From positions 434,001-498,000 of the forward strand of contig NC_088942.1 of the NCBI RefSeq assembly GCF_033473495.1: a stretch of DNA of 64,000 nucleotides, written 5' to 3'. This DNA comes from Cercospora beticola. Its lineage: Eukaryota > Ascomycota > Dothideomycetes > Mycosphaerellales > Mycosphaerellaceae. This document shows positions 1-11,371 of this stretch, one piece after another. The number at the start of each line of letters is the position of its first letter. Position 1 is the first letter of the stretch. The notes below the pieces were generated by a model. That model ran no database searches. It saw nothing but the letters and a program-made list of their open reading frames with translations, and was not told the origin of the DNA. A program made the position numbers and the translations under genes.

Positions 1-1
1 G

Positions 2-169
2 AACAGGAATGTTTTCTCGGGGTTTATTGCTATTGGGTGGCAGACGTATCTTTCGTGGTTGAATCGCAATGCTGAGAAGGCGTTGAAGGCGAAAGAGAAG
101 GCACAGGGAGTCATTGCAGGTAAGGGGAAGAAGAAGAGCGGGAATCAGAAGATCGAGCAGAGTCCTTGA
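2..169 (+). CDS. C-terminal fragment of an Mpv17/PMP22-like membrane protein
   Basis: An open frame enters from the left edge (first full codon at base 2) and ends at TGA 167-169. It encodes 55 residues: a hydrophobic stretch with the motif WQTYLSWLN, followed by a Lys-rich, Ala-rich tail. An aromatic W-x-x-Y-L-S segment close to the C-terminus is typical of the Mpv17/PMP22 family of small four-helix peroxisomal or mitochondrial inner-membrane proteins, and the basic tail fits a cytosolic or matrix end. Everything upstream lies outside the window, so the family call rests on this short tail only. It could be another small membrane protein. Confidence 0.5.
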   Translation, partial: NRNVFSGFIAIGWQTYLSWLNRNAEKALKAKEKAQGVIAGKGKKKSGNQKIEQSP

Positions 170-1050
170 AGGGGTCGAACAAGATTGGACAGGCTGAGCA
201 CTCAGACGTGAGTGCTTTGCGACTCTTGAACAAGGAGCAACACAATGCCAGCGTGGCTGAAGAGGCGCCACGATCATCAAGTCGTCGAGGTTTCGAAAGG
301 GAATCCTGGATGACTTCTCTCGCTCAAAGCTATGGCTCAGGCTGAGAAGCGGCAGCGGTCATTCAAAGCATAAAGGTCTGGATCTCCGGGCGATCTCCTG
401 CCGAGATGTTCACAAGCACTCGTCTCTGCGCAAGTCTGGACGTCTCGAGGCTTGGAGGATAGATCAATCACACGGGTGAAGACTGCACTGGGGTGCGAAC
501 GGGATTGCCCAATACTACTGCACTCTCTACCTTGAATTGCTATCCTCTGAGTGCTCAGCTATAATATAGAAGCGGCAAATGCGCCTGTGCATAGAAGACG
601 CAGGTGCAGTGGAAGGGCTTCGCAGAGGCATCAAAGTCGCGAGTGTTGGACGCCAGGCCGAGCCAGATCTCAACTGAAGAGTAGCGCATGCCATGATCGC
701 GAGAATGCCCGCCGTGACCAGCGGGAATTGGACTATCATTTCCCCAGCCTCATGTGCTGCCTGACGAGATATGTTCGTATTTAGCACTTATGCATGCAGG
801 AAGAGGGCATTGGTCGAGAGATTCGCAGAGAGGCGATGCTGCCTACAATGGCGCGGTGGCAACAAGGCACCACGTACCACACACCAGCACTTGACATAGT
901 GGAAATAATCTCATTGTACATCTGAACTCCTCACAACGAACATGCTTCGTGAACGCTGCAAGTTCCACCCATGCTGACCAGTCGTGTCAAGCTGACTGGC
1001 TCGTGACCTCGCGACAACTTCGAAGCGCCCGCACTCGCGTCGCGGGGTGG
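170..1050. other. Intergenic region, no gene recognised
   Basis: Only short overlapping open frames on both strands, none with a recognisable domain or convincing codon pattern. It holds the 3' flank of the left-edge gene and the promoter/5' UTR of EXO5. Confidence 0.5.
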
Positions 1051-1137
1051 ATGGCCATGTTCGCCGCTTATCACCACCGCCAACACTTTGCCAGAGTATT
1101 TCGAGTGCAGCAACATGGTCGCCGCTCGACGCTCACC

Positions 1138-2984
1138 ATGGCCAACGCGGTCGTCGATCCAGCGGTGGATGACGACACGATAGCGCAGCAGCACGCGCCG
1201 GACGAGAGCGACTATGGATCCGACTTGGACGACGCCACACTCGACGAGTTGTTCAGTCAGCCTCTGTCCCCGCCACAAGGAGGACCGCCGCCAGGAATCA
1301 ATACAGAAGATGTGGAAGAGCCGGTGATACCTCAACGCGATGAGTCGGAACTTCAATCAGACATTCTGCGTCTCCCACGCGCCGACGTGGAAGCGTTGCT
1401 CGCGACTTTGGGGCACGCCACTGCATTGGTGCAAGGAGCCCTCGATCAGCCAGTGCACGCGCTTGACGGGATTGCAGAGGCACGCCTGGGCAGCCCAGGT
1501 TCGGGGAAAGTCCGATACAGCAAGTCCGGCGACATCGTATCACCGAGTATGTTGAGCAGGAATGAACCTTCGAAGCCGAACTGACGGGCTGACAACAGCG
1601 GCTCAAAGCTGAACATGTAGGCGAGACACCGATCAAACGAGAGAGCAGTCCGATTGAACAGCCTGACACGAACGACACGCGATCACCCATCGAGAGATTT
1701 CGAAAACATCGGGCATTGACAGTCACGGACCTCGTGACGCCGGCATGGTGCGAGCTACAGTATCGGTACAGCCTCACGAAATATGGGAGGATCAAGCGAA
1801 CGCCCGCCATGAAGCAGGGCAGTAAGATCCACAAACAGATTGAAGAGGAGACTCAGATCGAAGTGCCCGTGTCGACAACGACAAAGGAAGACCGATTTGG
1901 TGTGAACTTGTGGAATATTATACAGGGCCTGCGAGCGTTACGTGCCACAGGTTTGACGCGTGAGCTGTCAGTCTATGGGGTCGTGGATGGGGATGTGGTA
2001 GTTGGGAAGATCGATGCCGTATCTTACGCGTGTCCGGACGAGAAGTTCGAGGCTGATATGCTCGCGATGCAGGAGGCAGCGAAGAATGGGGGGAGCAAGA
2101 TCAAGAAAGAGACGCTTCCCGCAGATCAAAGGACGATGACAGACTACCTCCGAGGGTCCCAGGAGCAGGACACGATATTGAACAGCCAGGCAGCCTGGTC
2201 AGGGACGCCCGCACGACGGCGATCAGCAAGGACCATCTACCTCAGCGATGTGAAGACACGGGGCTCGAGAACTGTCCCAAGCGGCAAGATGCTCAAGTCG
2301 ACACAGATGCAGCTCATGCTGTATAGGCGTTTCTTGAACGATCTCGCGGCCAACGAAGTCGAAGCTAGCCGCATCTTCGATCTGTACAAGCTGGATGCAA
2401 ATGCTAATTTCAGCGACGATTTCCTCGCCAGCATGGCAAAGCTGCAGCCCAGCTCTCCGACACCATCGCAATCTGCATTCGCGGGATTCGAGGTGGACGA
2501 TGCGAACGACGAGATGATGCCGTCAGCAGACCACGACGTGTCCGGTTATGATCCCCTCGACGAGATCCTCAGTCACAATACCCTCTCCTCCCTCTGGTCT
2601 CACATGATCGCCGAGTTCCGTCTCACGATCCCGATCAGCTCAAGCTCTTCCTGCATCTCGCCGCTCTTGACGGCCGAATTCCGCGATGCGTCGAGCGGCT
2701 CTCTCATCGGGCGGCGGAGTTTTGCATACGACGCCGACGTACTGGAAGAGTATGTCAAGAGCGAAATGTCATGGTGGAGAGGTGAACGAGAGGCGCAAGG
2801 GGTACAAGACATCGAGGAAGCGGGCTACAAATGTCGGAGCTGCAAATTCGCGGACATTTGTACGTGGCGGATAGACTTGGATGAGAAGCATGGGCAAAAG
2901 GGGAAGTTGAGGAGGTCTACGATCACGCCGTCGGCGACAACGCAGTCGCAGGGCAGTCCGGTGGCGAAGGCTAGCCGGGCGTGA
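1138..2984 (+). CDS. EXO5: Exonuclease V (EXO5/DEM1 family), Fe-S single-strand DNA exonuclease
   Basis: This is a PD-(D/E)XK-type single-strand DNA exonuclease with a 4Fe-4S cluster; the yeast enzyme maintains mitochondrial DNA and the mammalian one acts in the nucleus. The model has exon 1 (1138-1536), a 62-nt intron (1537-1598, donor GTATCA, acceptor ACAG) and exon 2 (1599-2984), giving 594 residues. An N-terminal acidic motif ESDYGSDLDD is followed by the conserved block TDLVTPAWCELQY (first cluster Cys, about residue 184), GSKIHKQIEEE, the catalytic VVGKIDAVSY and LSDVKTRGSR (D-x-K), STQMQLMLYRR, and the C-terminal cluster CRSCKFADIC (about 545-553). The ATG at 1138 sits in CACCATGG. An in-frame ATG at 1051 would add an Arg/His-rich, acid-free leader. 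The family call is firm; the start and intron are inferred. Confidence 0.9.
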
Positions 2985-4105
2985 AATTTCCCAGAAGTGG
3001 CAAAGGATCTTTCTTGGAACGGCTTCAGGTGACGCCCTTCTACGCTTTTGTCTGCTGTGTCATGGAGCAAATGATGATGATGATACCCGGATGCATTGTT
3101 TTCCTGTCGACTTTAGGGCTGTGATGTGTATATATTCATTCTACGGGTTACAGACGGGATCTGCTTTTGTCCAATATTCTCCTTGCCCTCGTCCGAACAT
3201 CCTAGGACCAGTTCCAATTCTGCAGACGTTCTCTTTCATGCCATCCCATCGTGCTTAGGGTTCGCCAATATCATTAGGGTTACATGAGCAAAAAGTCATG
3301 GGACGCCGGCGAGGTCGTCAACCTGGGCTTAATGGCTTTTGAACTTCATAGTTATAGTCTCATAGACCATTTGATATTGTTCCAATATTTCCGTCTCGAT
3401 CGGTCGCCTCCTTGGCGAGATGTCGACGAAGTGACGAATTATGCTATCTGCTCAAATGCCACTTTTTGAGCAAGATGGGCTCAAAGCGTATGGGATGAGC
3501 TTGAGCTCCGAAACACGAGCGAAAGAAGCGTCAAGCGGGAGCGACGGCGGGAACCGATGGCAGTACTAGACAGGATGATAGCGTAAAATTGCCGCGTTTC
3601 CATATTATGTAGCTACTGCGAGAGACTGAAGACTGCGCTGGTGATGACAACAAGAAAGTGTTCATGCGAGCTGCCTATCTCCATCTCCACCGTTACGCTC
3701 CGCCTGACACGGGAGCTGAGCTGAGCTACTGCGGTCAAGGCCGTTGCTCTGAGGTAGGTGAGCCTGTCTGCTTTCCACGTTGTCACAGATGGCTGCGGCA
3801 GCCACATGGCCGCCAAACGAATCCAGCAAAGGAGAAGGCCAAACAAGAGGAGAAATACAACGACCGACTTACTTCGGGTATTACTCTTGGTTGCAAAACT
3901 GAAAGCAAAGTTTGGTCTACTTACCATTACTAATGTGGACTGCGAGGGGCATCCGTCGCCATCATCGCAACTGACAAAATTCGCAATACCAAGACATTGT
4001 TTGTATCTGTAAAGACAGCCAACCAATGTGGAAGAGAAAGAGAAGTGGTACTGTACACAGCATGTTCGAACACGAGCTGACAAGTAATTGGTTCTACATG
4101 CAGCT
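2985..4105. other. Convergent intergenic region
   Basis: It lies between the 3' ends of EXO5 (+) and NAF1 (-). It probably contains both 3' UTRs. Open frames here, including a long one on the minus strand entering NAF1, are shadows or low-complexity; I see no gene. Confidence 0.5.
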
Positions 4106-6265
4106 TCATTGCGGTGGCTGTTGATGTCCGAGATTGCGCAGGATGGCACCAATGTCGAGGTTCTGCTGTGGAGCAGCTCCGGGCTGGGCTTGCTGAGGCT
4201 GCTGAGCTGGGTAGCCTTGAGCTCCGTACTGCTGAGCGTAGGCTGCGTAGGCGGCAGCTTGTTGCTGTTGCTGAGCGTAGTATGCTGGGTTGGCGTATGA
4301 TCCGGCCGGCGGTTGTTGGGGTTGCTGGGCGTAGTAGTTAGGATACTGCTGCGGTTGGGCGGCTTGAGGTGTGTTTCCGTATTGGAATTGGTATCCGTTG
4401 AATTGGTATGTCTGTGGTTGTTGCGATTGTGGTTGAGCTTGATATTGCTGTTGTGGTGCTGGTGCGGTGTACGATGTGGGCGCGGAAGCATGGTTCCCGC
4501 GGGCATTGTCGGTGTGGCGATTGGAGTGAGCGTAAGCGTCGCCGCGTTGACCTCTGTGGGGCTGCTGGCCGCCTCCGCCTCCTCGCTGTTGTCGCGAGTC
4601 GAAGCCACCTCTGCCACGACCGCCGCGTCCTCGTCCTCTGTCACCGCGATCACCGCGACCACGACCGCGACCGCGATCGAAAGATTGCTGTGGACGAGGT
4701 GGACCGCCGCCAGCCATGAGCTCACTGAGGTTGTCAGGACGCTTGAGAGGGGCATAGAACTCGTCTGCTGGCTCATCATCATCGTAGCTCAAGCCGCCGC
4801 CATAGCTTGAAGATGGAACGTCGCTAGCTCCGGCGGTGAACCGCCTGTCATCGGAAGCTGGAGGTGTAGCGTAGTCATGCTGGCCCTGTACGAAGGCGCT
4901 GCGCGAGAGCTTGCCTCGTCCAGCCTTCTTGGCATACTTTTGCTGTCGCTTGAATTCTGCCTCCTTCTCGTCATCTGAGAATTCCTGTTCATCCTCATTG
5001 ACTTCCTCATCGTGGATGTTCGATGCATCAGTACCTTTGAGGTTCTTGAGCGGCTGCGTGAAGACAAAAGTGCTGTGACTGTCGACGTAGTAGACATTGG
5101 AGCCGAATTCGAGGCCAAGGTCCTTGATCTCATCGGCGTTGGTAAAAGCGACGCTGTACAATGGTTCTTGCACACGACCAAATGTCTCAGCAACAGCACC
5201 CACAACCTCACGCTTCTCGTTGCAGAGGACGGAGCCACTCTCAAGGACTTGATATTCGCCAGGTGTGACGCCTTTGATAAGGACCATATTGCCAACAGTG
5301 TTGCTTATGTTACCAAGCAAGGTTATTTTCATGTCCGGTGTGATAGTCACGTCTGGTTTTGGGATCACCTCTTCCTTGACCTCGTTCGCAGTCCGCGGCT
5401 GATAGTCCTTGTCTGCTGCATCCTTCTTGTGGTCTCCATCGTCGTTACCGTCATCTGCCATGAGCATTTTCGCTGCGGTTGCGGGATCGAGTAGCTCATA
5501 CCCGTCCTCGCTGCCGCTGTCTTCGTCGGAAGAGTCGTCCGACGAAGTGTCGGAGTCTGATGATGACTCTGCATCGGACGAATCGAACTGCCACTCGGAC
5601 TCCTTGCTCCCCTTTTGTGCCGCCGCCGCAGTCATGAACTCAGCGTCATCGGTGACTTTTTCTGGACGCGCCAGCAGGCCAGTTGTGTCGAGCATCTGCA
5701 CGTCTGGCTTGTCTGTTGCAGCCTCCTCTGCCTTCGCTTGCGCCTCTACCGAACCCGCACCAGCTGCCGCCTCTTGATCATCATTAACGAGGCCTCCTGT
5801 ACCTGCCGAAGCACTTTCCTGCGGTACTGGAGCATCGCGAACAATGTCTGTGGTCTCATCGAGGACACGTTCTTCCTGCGGCTCGAGCATGGGCTGATCG
5901 GGCAGACTAGTGACGAGGTCATCGCCTTGTGTTACAGCCTCGGCAGGCACGCCATCGGGAAGCTGCTCGCTGTCCTTCTTCGCAGCAGCATCACCTGTTT
6001 GTGGTGCAGTTGTCACTGGCGGCAGCACATTTGCAGATGTCGGAACGGGACTCGGCGGACCTGGTTGCTCAGCGGGCTTCGCTGAAGTGGCAGCATCGGA
6101 CTGCTTCGAAGTGTTGGAGTCGTAGACATCATCCCAATCGTCTTCGTCCTGCATTTCGTTGCGAGTGTTGGTTGTCACGTCGAGCGGTGCTTCCAGTCGC
6201 ATTCGCTTCGGCGGTCGTGCTTCGTCGGGCTCTTTCAGATCGAATTTGTCGACAGTCTCCGTCAT
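4106..6265 (-). CDS. NAF1: H/ACA snoRNP assembly factor NAF1
   Basis: NAF1 binds the pseudouridine synthase Cbf5 during early H/ACA snoRNP assembly in the nucleus and is later replaced by Gar1. This intronless frame encodes 719 residues. The N-terminal half is acidic and Ser/Asp-rich. The Gar1/Naf1 core (about residues 300-420) contains ITLLGNISNTVGNMVLIKG, GSVLCNEKREVVGAVAETFG, VQEPLYSVAF and a GSNVYYVDSHSTFVF stretch. An acidic linker, an RGG-type Arg/Gly-rich segment (about 540-580) and a Gln/Ala/Tyr-rich tail follow, which is the usual fungal NAF1 layout. The ATG at 6265 follows the short divergent promoter shared with ALG9. The identification is strong; the low-complexity tail length is expected to vary among species. 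Confidence 0.95.
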   Translation of the reverse strand: MTETVDKFDLKEPDEARPPKRMRLEAPLDVTTNTRNEMQDEDDWDDVYDSNTSKQSDAATSAKPAEQPGPPSPVPTSANVLPPVTTAPQTGDAAAKKDSEQLPDGVPAEAVTQGDDLVTSLPDQPMLEPQEERVLDETTDIVRDAPVPQESASAGTGGLVNDDQEAAAGAGSVEAQAKAEEAATDKPDVQMLDTTGLLARPEKVTDDAEFMTAAAAQKGSKESEWQFDSSDAESSSDSDTSSDDSSDEDSGSEDGYELLDPATAAKMLMADDGNDDGDHKKDAADKDYQPRTANEVKEEVIPKPDVTITPDMKITLLGNISNTVGNMVLIKGVTPGEYQVLESGSVLCNEKREVVGAVAETFGRVQEPLYSVAFTNADEIKDLGLEFGSNVYYVDSHSTFVFTQPLKNLKGTDASNIHDEEVNEDEQEFSDDEKEAEFKRQQKYAKKAGRGKLSRSAFVQGQHDYATPPASDDRRFTAGASDVPSSSYGGGLSYDDDEPADEFYAPLKRPDNLSELMAGGGPPRPQQSFDRGRGRGRGDRGDRGRGRGGRGRGGFDSRQQRGGGGGQQPHRGQRGDAYAHSNRHTDNARGNHASAPTSYTAPAPQQQYQAQPQSQQPQTYQFNGYQFQYGNTPQAAQPQQYPNYYAQQPQQPPAGSYANPAYYAQQQQQAAAYAAYAQQYGAQGYPAQQPQQAQPGAAPQQNLDIGAILRNLGHQQPPQ

Positions 6266-6464
6266 GCTCTAGTACATGCTGCACGTGGAATGCTGTAGAG
6301 AAGGATGTGTTGTGATCAGTGTTGTTTGGGAGCGAAAGTTTTGGAAAAAGAAGCAGAGCTTCACGAGCTTTGACATCACCGCAAAAGTCGCGTCCGCGTG
6401 TCTCCCGCGCCGCCTCCTCCTCCGACCGTCCATCCCACTAATGCACGCATAAACACGCCTCATC
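6266..6464. promoter_or_regulatory. Divergent promoter between NAF1 and ALG9
   Basis: The start codons of NAF1 (-) and ALG9 (+) are only 199 bp apart, so both promoters and 5' UTRs must share this interval. There is a pyrimidine-rich tract (CCTCCTCCTCCG) shortly before the ALG9 ATG. No canonical TATA box was seen. Co-regulation of these two housekeeping genes is possible but only inferred from spacing. Confidence 0.6.
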
Positions 6465-8374
6465 ATGGCTCCATCAACGCCCAAGGGCACCCACAGGCCC
6501 CGGACTGCCTCCAAGTCGCCGCATCGTCCAACAAAATTGCCCTCGGGAAGGCTGTAAGCAGTGATCAACGACATCCGCCAACCAATGCTGAGCCTCCACA
6601 CAGCACCAATGCACAACCTCCGCTCTACGTGTCAACATTGACGGCTTCCTATGTTTTCCTAGCCTGTCATACCATTGCCGCTTTGTACAGCCCCATCCAA
6701 GACTGCGATGAGGTCTTCAACTACTGGGAGCCCACCCACTACTTGAACCACGGCCATGGCTTCCAAACATGGGAATACTCTCCCGAATACGCCATCCGAT
6801 CATGGGCGTATACTGGGATCCATGCCATTCTGACTCCATTTGCCCGTCTGCTATCCAGGACGAAGCCCAAAGTCGCCGAATTCTACTTCCTGAGATTTCT
6901 GCTGGGAGCCGTGTGCGCGCTCTCGGAAGCGAGGCTGTATTCGAAAATTGCAGCTACCTTGAATCCGAGAATCGCCATCTACTACCTAGGTATCACTCTC
7001 ACCAGTCCAGGACTGTATCATGCCAGCATAGCCTTCTTACCTAGCAGTTTTGCAATGTACTTCGTTATGCTTGGTACCGCCGCTTTCATGGACTGGCGAG
7101 GAGGTCTGCGCACTGCTCAAGGTATCTGGATGGTTGGAATCGGCGCGTGCCTTGGATGGCCGTTTGCTGCAGCCATGGTACTTCCATTCCTCGCTGAAGA
7201 ACTGCTCCTGGCGTCTCTCAGTGACTTGTATGGCATCAACGAGCTGTTCTGGCGAGTCGTTGATGGGGTGATCAGGACTCTGATTGCTCTGGGACTGATC
7301 CTATGCATTGACTGGTTCTTCTACAAGAAGTGGGTTCTGGTGCCGCTGAACATTGTGCTTTACAATGTCTTTAGCAGCAAGGGTCCGGAACTGTACGGAG
7401 TTGAGCCATGGCACTTTTATTTGAGGAATCTCTTCCTCAACTTCCACCTCTGGCTGGTGTTGGCGTTACTTTCAATGCCGCTTCTCCTTGCCCAGCACTT
7501 TTTGCGTGCCAAAGGCGCGACGAGAGCGAGCTACCTTCGTGGCGTTGTCTTTCTGACGCCATTCTATCTGTGGCTGGCCATATTCACGCTGCAGCCGCAC
7601 AAGGAGGAGAGATTCATGTATCCAGCCTATCCGGCCTTGATCTTGAACGCGGCGGTGTCATTCCACATAATTCTTGCAAACCTAGGCTCGACCGATCCCA
7701 AGGACTTGATCAGCAAAATTCCTGTTCAGCTGCGTCTTCTTGGAATCGTGGGATTTGTCCTCGCTGCCACAGCCATTGCAGCTTTCCGGACTGTGGGCAC
7801 AATGTCAGCATTTGGTGCGCCACTCTCCATTTACGATCCGCTCCATCGCGTGGGCGTTACAAAGCCCGGAGACCAAGTTTGTCTTGGCAAGGAATGGTAT
7901 CGCTTTCCATCACATTATCTATTACCAACCGGCGTTCGCGCGAAATTCGTTCGCAGTGAGTTCAAAGGACTCTTGCCAGGCGAGTTCTCCGAAGCTGGTC
8001 AGGGATTTGGGATGTTTCCTGGAACCTGGCTTGTGCCGCCTGGCATGAACGATGAGAACCGTGAGGACCCAGGCAAATATGCCGATGTTAAGCACTGTGA
8101 TTTCTTGGTTGATGTCAATCTGCCGAGTACGCAAGCTACAAGTCTGGAGCCAAACTTCGTCGCCGACCAGAAGCATTGGGAGAAGGTTAAGTGCTTGCCA
8201 TTCTTGGATGCAGCTTCGACTGGGACTGTCGGTCGTCTAGGCTGGATCCCTGATCTACCTTTCGTGCCGCTGAAGTTCAAGCGCATATATGGTGACTACT
8301 GTCTATTGAAGAGGAGGAAAGAGACAGTAGGCAAAGCGCAGCAAGCCTTGCCAAATATCGAGACACTGTTGTGA
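6465..8374 (+). CDS. ALG9: ALG9 alpha-1,2-mannosyltransferase (GT22)
   Basis: ALG9 adds two alpha-1,2-mannoses to the dolichol-linked oligosaccharide in the ER lumen during N-glycan assembly. The model has exon 1 (6465-6553), a 50-nt intron (6554-6603, donor GTAAGC, acceptor CAG) and exon 2 (6604-8374), giving 619 residues. After a basic N-terminus, the luminal GT22 signature QDCDEVFNYWEPTHYL appears, followed by FQTWEYSPEYAIRSWAY. About ten hydrophobic membrane segments and the motif QPHKEERFMYPAYP are typical of this family. A longer frame open upstream of exon 2 starts only at GTG; the ATG at 6465 joined by the intron explains the N-terminus better. Confidence 0.94.
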
Positions 8375-8777
8375 TAGCGATCAAAGCAGCAATGACATCG
8401 ATCTACCACCGAGCATGCACTCACACAACCTTGCTCTGTCAGCTGGACTTACTATCACTGGTACGAATTGCAGTCGTGCACGCGCGACATCAATCTAATA
8501 TACGTCTCAGCATACGATGCAACGTCATATGCCGAGTGTATTCTTACCGCATTCGGACACTTATCGCTATCTTGCATTGGCCAAGGCGTATAGAAATGGG
8601 GCTAAATCATTCGACGTGGCACTAAAGCTATAGCTGCTGTGGAGGACACCGCGTATCGACCTTCTTATCGCGGGCTCTGAACCAAGCTTTGGCGGGACAT
8701 CACGCGTATGTCGTACTGTACAAGATGACCCCTCAACGCCTTTGCTCGCGGCCAGCATCTTGGCTACATCTGCGAAT
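8375..8777. other. Intergenic region between ALG9 and the DUF3445 gene
   Basis: It contains the ALG9 3' flank and the promoter and 5' UTR of the downstream gene. No gene or distinctive site was recognised. Confidence 0.5.
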
Positions 8778-10221
8778 ATGGATACATTTGTCAAGACGAA
8801 GGAGTCGTTCAACGTCTGGGCTGACACTGCCTGGAACTCGTACAACCTTCCATCGTTGGCGAAGCAGCTCCGCAGCGGGAATATGGCGCCTCTTCCGGCT
8901 TCAGTCTTCGCTGCTATCGCGGTCTTGACTTTATTAGTGTTGGTATATGCGAAGAAAACGCTCCAACGCCAGAGACGACCGACATGGCTCAGGTCGCGAT
9001 CTCCAGATCCCGAGAAGCCTACTGCCAGTGTTCAACGACCTGGCAAGGGACCAAACGCAGCGGATCGCGAACCTGGCAGTGAGCAGCGTCCCATATTTTG
9101 CCGGAAATGTCTTGACACTGACTCCGACTCAAGCATGGCAGCCAGTCGACTTCAAACGGCCAGATCCGGTGCCATATCCCGACTGGTCTGTAACCGAGAC
9201 ACCGCCACTGCCATATCGTCCCTTCCGCCACGGCCCTGTCTACAACATCACGATGGGGCTTCGCAACATGCAGTGGGATGAGTGGATCGAGCTCGACAAC
9301 CACTACCTCCGCTACCACACCGACAAAGCCCGTCGCATCGCCGAACGAGGACCAAAGTGCTCCATGATCGATACATCAGACCCTCGCTACCTTGATGGCG
9401 CCCTCGAACTTCTCGAAGAACTCACCTCCTACCTTCCTCAACGCTACCCAACCCTCTTCCATCGCACGACTCATGGTCTCATCAACATCCTCACCAAAGA
9501 GACCTTCGACATCCGCCCGAACCATCTCTCCGTCAACTCCGGTCCTCGCGAAAACCCCATGCAACTCTGCGCACGCCTCATCCAAGACGATCTCGCCATC
9601 ATGTTCGAGAAATCCGACGGAAAATACTACCTTCTTGCAGCCTCCATCCTCTTAGCCGGCTTCTGGCGCCTAACAGACAAATTCGGCATGTCATTAGAAG
9701 AAATCCATCTCTCCGGCGACGTCCCCGGCTACGAAACAAAACTCCACAAAGGAATGGCCAACTTCTTCCGCCGCCTCTCGCCTGAGAAACCTGTCCTCCG
9801 AAACAACTACTTCATCCAAGTAGACGATGATCTTGCATGGAGTCACAGTATTGGACCCGAAGATTCGGAATCACCGAGCTGGAATACTGCGCAGAAAGAT
9901 AAAGCGATTGAGAACCATTTTTTCCGATCTGAGAGGCAGAGTTTGAGGAGGTTGCCGAGGAGCGGTGGGGTGGTGTTTACGATCCGGACTTATTTCGAGC
10001 CGGTGAAGAAGATTGTGGAAGAGTCTGGTGTGCCCGGGAGGTTGGCGAGTGCAGTGAGAAGTTGGGGAGAGGATGTAGGGAGGTATAAGGGAAAAGAGAG
10101 GTATGGGGATGTTTTGTTGGAGTTTCTGGATCGGGAGCATGAGAAGCAGGTTGCCGAAGGGTTGGTAGGAGAGGATGGTGAAGTTGTGGGGAGGGAGGAG
10201 GAGAGGAGGTATCCGTGGTAG
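8778..10221 (+). CDS. DUF3445 family protein (heme-dependent oxidative N-demethylase-like), membrane-anchored
   Basis: The model has exon 1 (8778-9078), a 55-nt intron (9079-9133, donor GTGAGC, CTGAC branch, acceptor AAG) and exon 2 (9134-10221), giving 462 residues. The N-terminal exon carries one membrane segment (about residues 38-56) followed by a basic stretch, so the enzyme domain is probably tethered to a membrane. The second exon contains the family block PLPYRPFRHGPVYNITMGL, then MQWDEWIELDNHYLRYH, and a later HGLINILTKETFD segment. DUF3445 (PF11927) has bacterial members described as heme-dependent oxidative N-demethylases; the fungal substrate is unknown to me. The family call is strong and the function is not established. 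Confidence 0.82.
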
Positions 10222-10443
10222 TGTGGTTGTTTCCGGGTGTTACATGACTGAAAGATCTAGTCTGCAATGCGAGGACAGCTGACGATTAAGAGGATTTGTT
10301 GTCCGCACCGCTCTGCGTACGGGGAATGTGAATCTTCTTTCTTGGATATTGCTTGGGTCTGGGAACCTCAATCGCTCACCGCTATCTTTCTGACACGCTG
10401 TCCACACTCAAAGGTTCTTCACCCAATAGCCCCGTCTCAGACG

Positions 10444-11371
10444 TTACTCCTCTCCCGGCGCACCCCTCGACCTCGCCACCAGACTCGCAATCACCGAATC
10501 CGGAAGCAAATTAAACACCGAATGAAAAGCCTTATTATTCCACCCTACAATCCTCGCCGCAGCATTATCCTCCAAATTAAACACCGAATGAAAAGCCTTA
10601 TTATTCCACCCTACAATCCTCGCCGCAGCATTATCCTCCAAAGTATCCACCGCAACCTTCGCCACATCCTGCGGCTGATCAACACCCACTTTCTCAATTA
10701 TCCCTCTCTTCTCACCATGCCCCTGCCCATCTAAATTCGTCTCTGTCACACCAGGAATCACACACGCAACTCTCACTCCCTTATCGATATTCTCTTGTCG
10801 GATTGCTTGTGAGAAGGTATGCACGAATGCTTTACTTGCTGCGTAGGCGGCTGTGTAGGGCACAGGCTGGAAGCCGCCTGTTGATCCGATGTTGAGAATT
10901 CCGCCGGATTTTCGAGAGACCATGTCCGGGAGGAATTGCAGCATCATGTCTACGATTGCGCGGACCATGAGGTCGACGGTCTTGAGGGAGGTATCCGTCT
11001 CCGGATCCTCAGCAAAGACGAATTTCCTTCCAAAACCGGCATTGTTGACAAGTAAATCGACTTTCCAGTTGAATTCTTCCTTGATCTGTTTGTAGATTTT
11101 TGCGGGGGCTCCTTGTTCTCCTAAGTTGATGGTGATGATTTTGATCTCAAGGTTTTGGGTGGTGGCTTGGATGGTTTTGGCGGCTTCTTGGAGTTTGTCT
11201 TCGGTTTGGGCGACGAGGATTAGACGCCGGACTCCTCGGGTTACGAGTTCTTGGGCGATAGCATAGCCGATTCTCCGCGGAGGAGCCGCCTGTTACGAGC
11301 GCGGTTGAGGCTGCGAAGTCGATTTTGGGGAGAGGAACGGAGGGTTCTTCGGATTTTGTGTTGTCTGACAT
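10444..11371 (-). pseudogene. Short-chain dehydrogenase/reductase, frameshifted and with a 22-residue internal duplication
   Basis: The ATG at 11371 opens a classical SDR: the Rossmann segment TALVTGGSS is followed not by G-I-G but by seven bases (11272-11278) where three are expected, a net +4 frameshift. The remainder is open in another frame from IGYAIAQEL (11271) to the stop at 10444. It keeps DLLVNNAGFG, the catalytic Ser region NIGSTGG, YAASK (Tyr-x3-Lys) and IPGVTETN. Near the C-terminus a 66-bp unit is exactly duplicated in frame. No plausible intron removes the frameshift. The copy is either a recent pseudogene or affected by an assembly error; the substrate of the parental enzyme is unknown. 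Confidence 0.8.
10508..10639. repeat. Perfect 66-bp tandem duplication inside the SDR coding region
   Basis: Two identical 66-bp copies, 10508-10573 and 10574-10639, differ nowhere that I can see. On the minus strand they encode a 22-residue unit containing EDNAAARIVGWNNKAFHSVF twice in a row. Perfect identity indicates a recent replication-slippage event or an assembly artefact. Confidence 0.95.

Noticed and set aside
3613..4782. 389-codon minus-strand frame overlapping NAF1
   Set aside because: It is a different reading frame of the NAF1 Gln/Gly-rich tail; the Thr/Asn/Ser runs are a by-product of its codon repeats.
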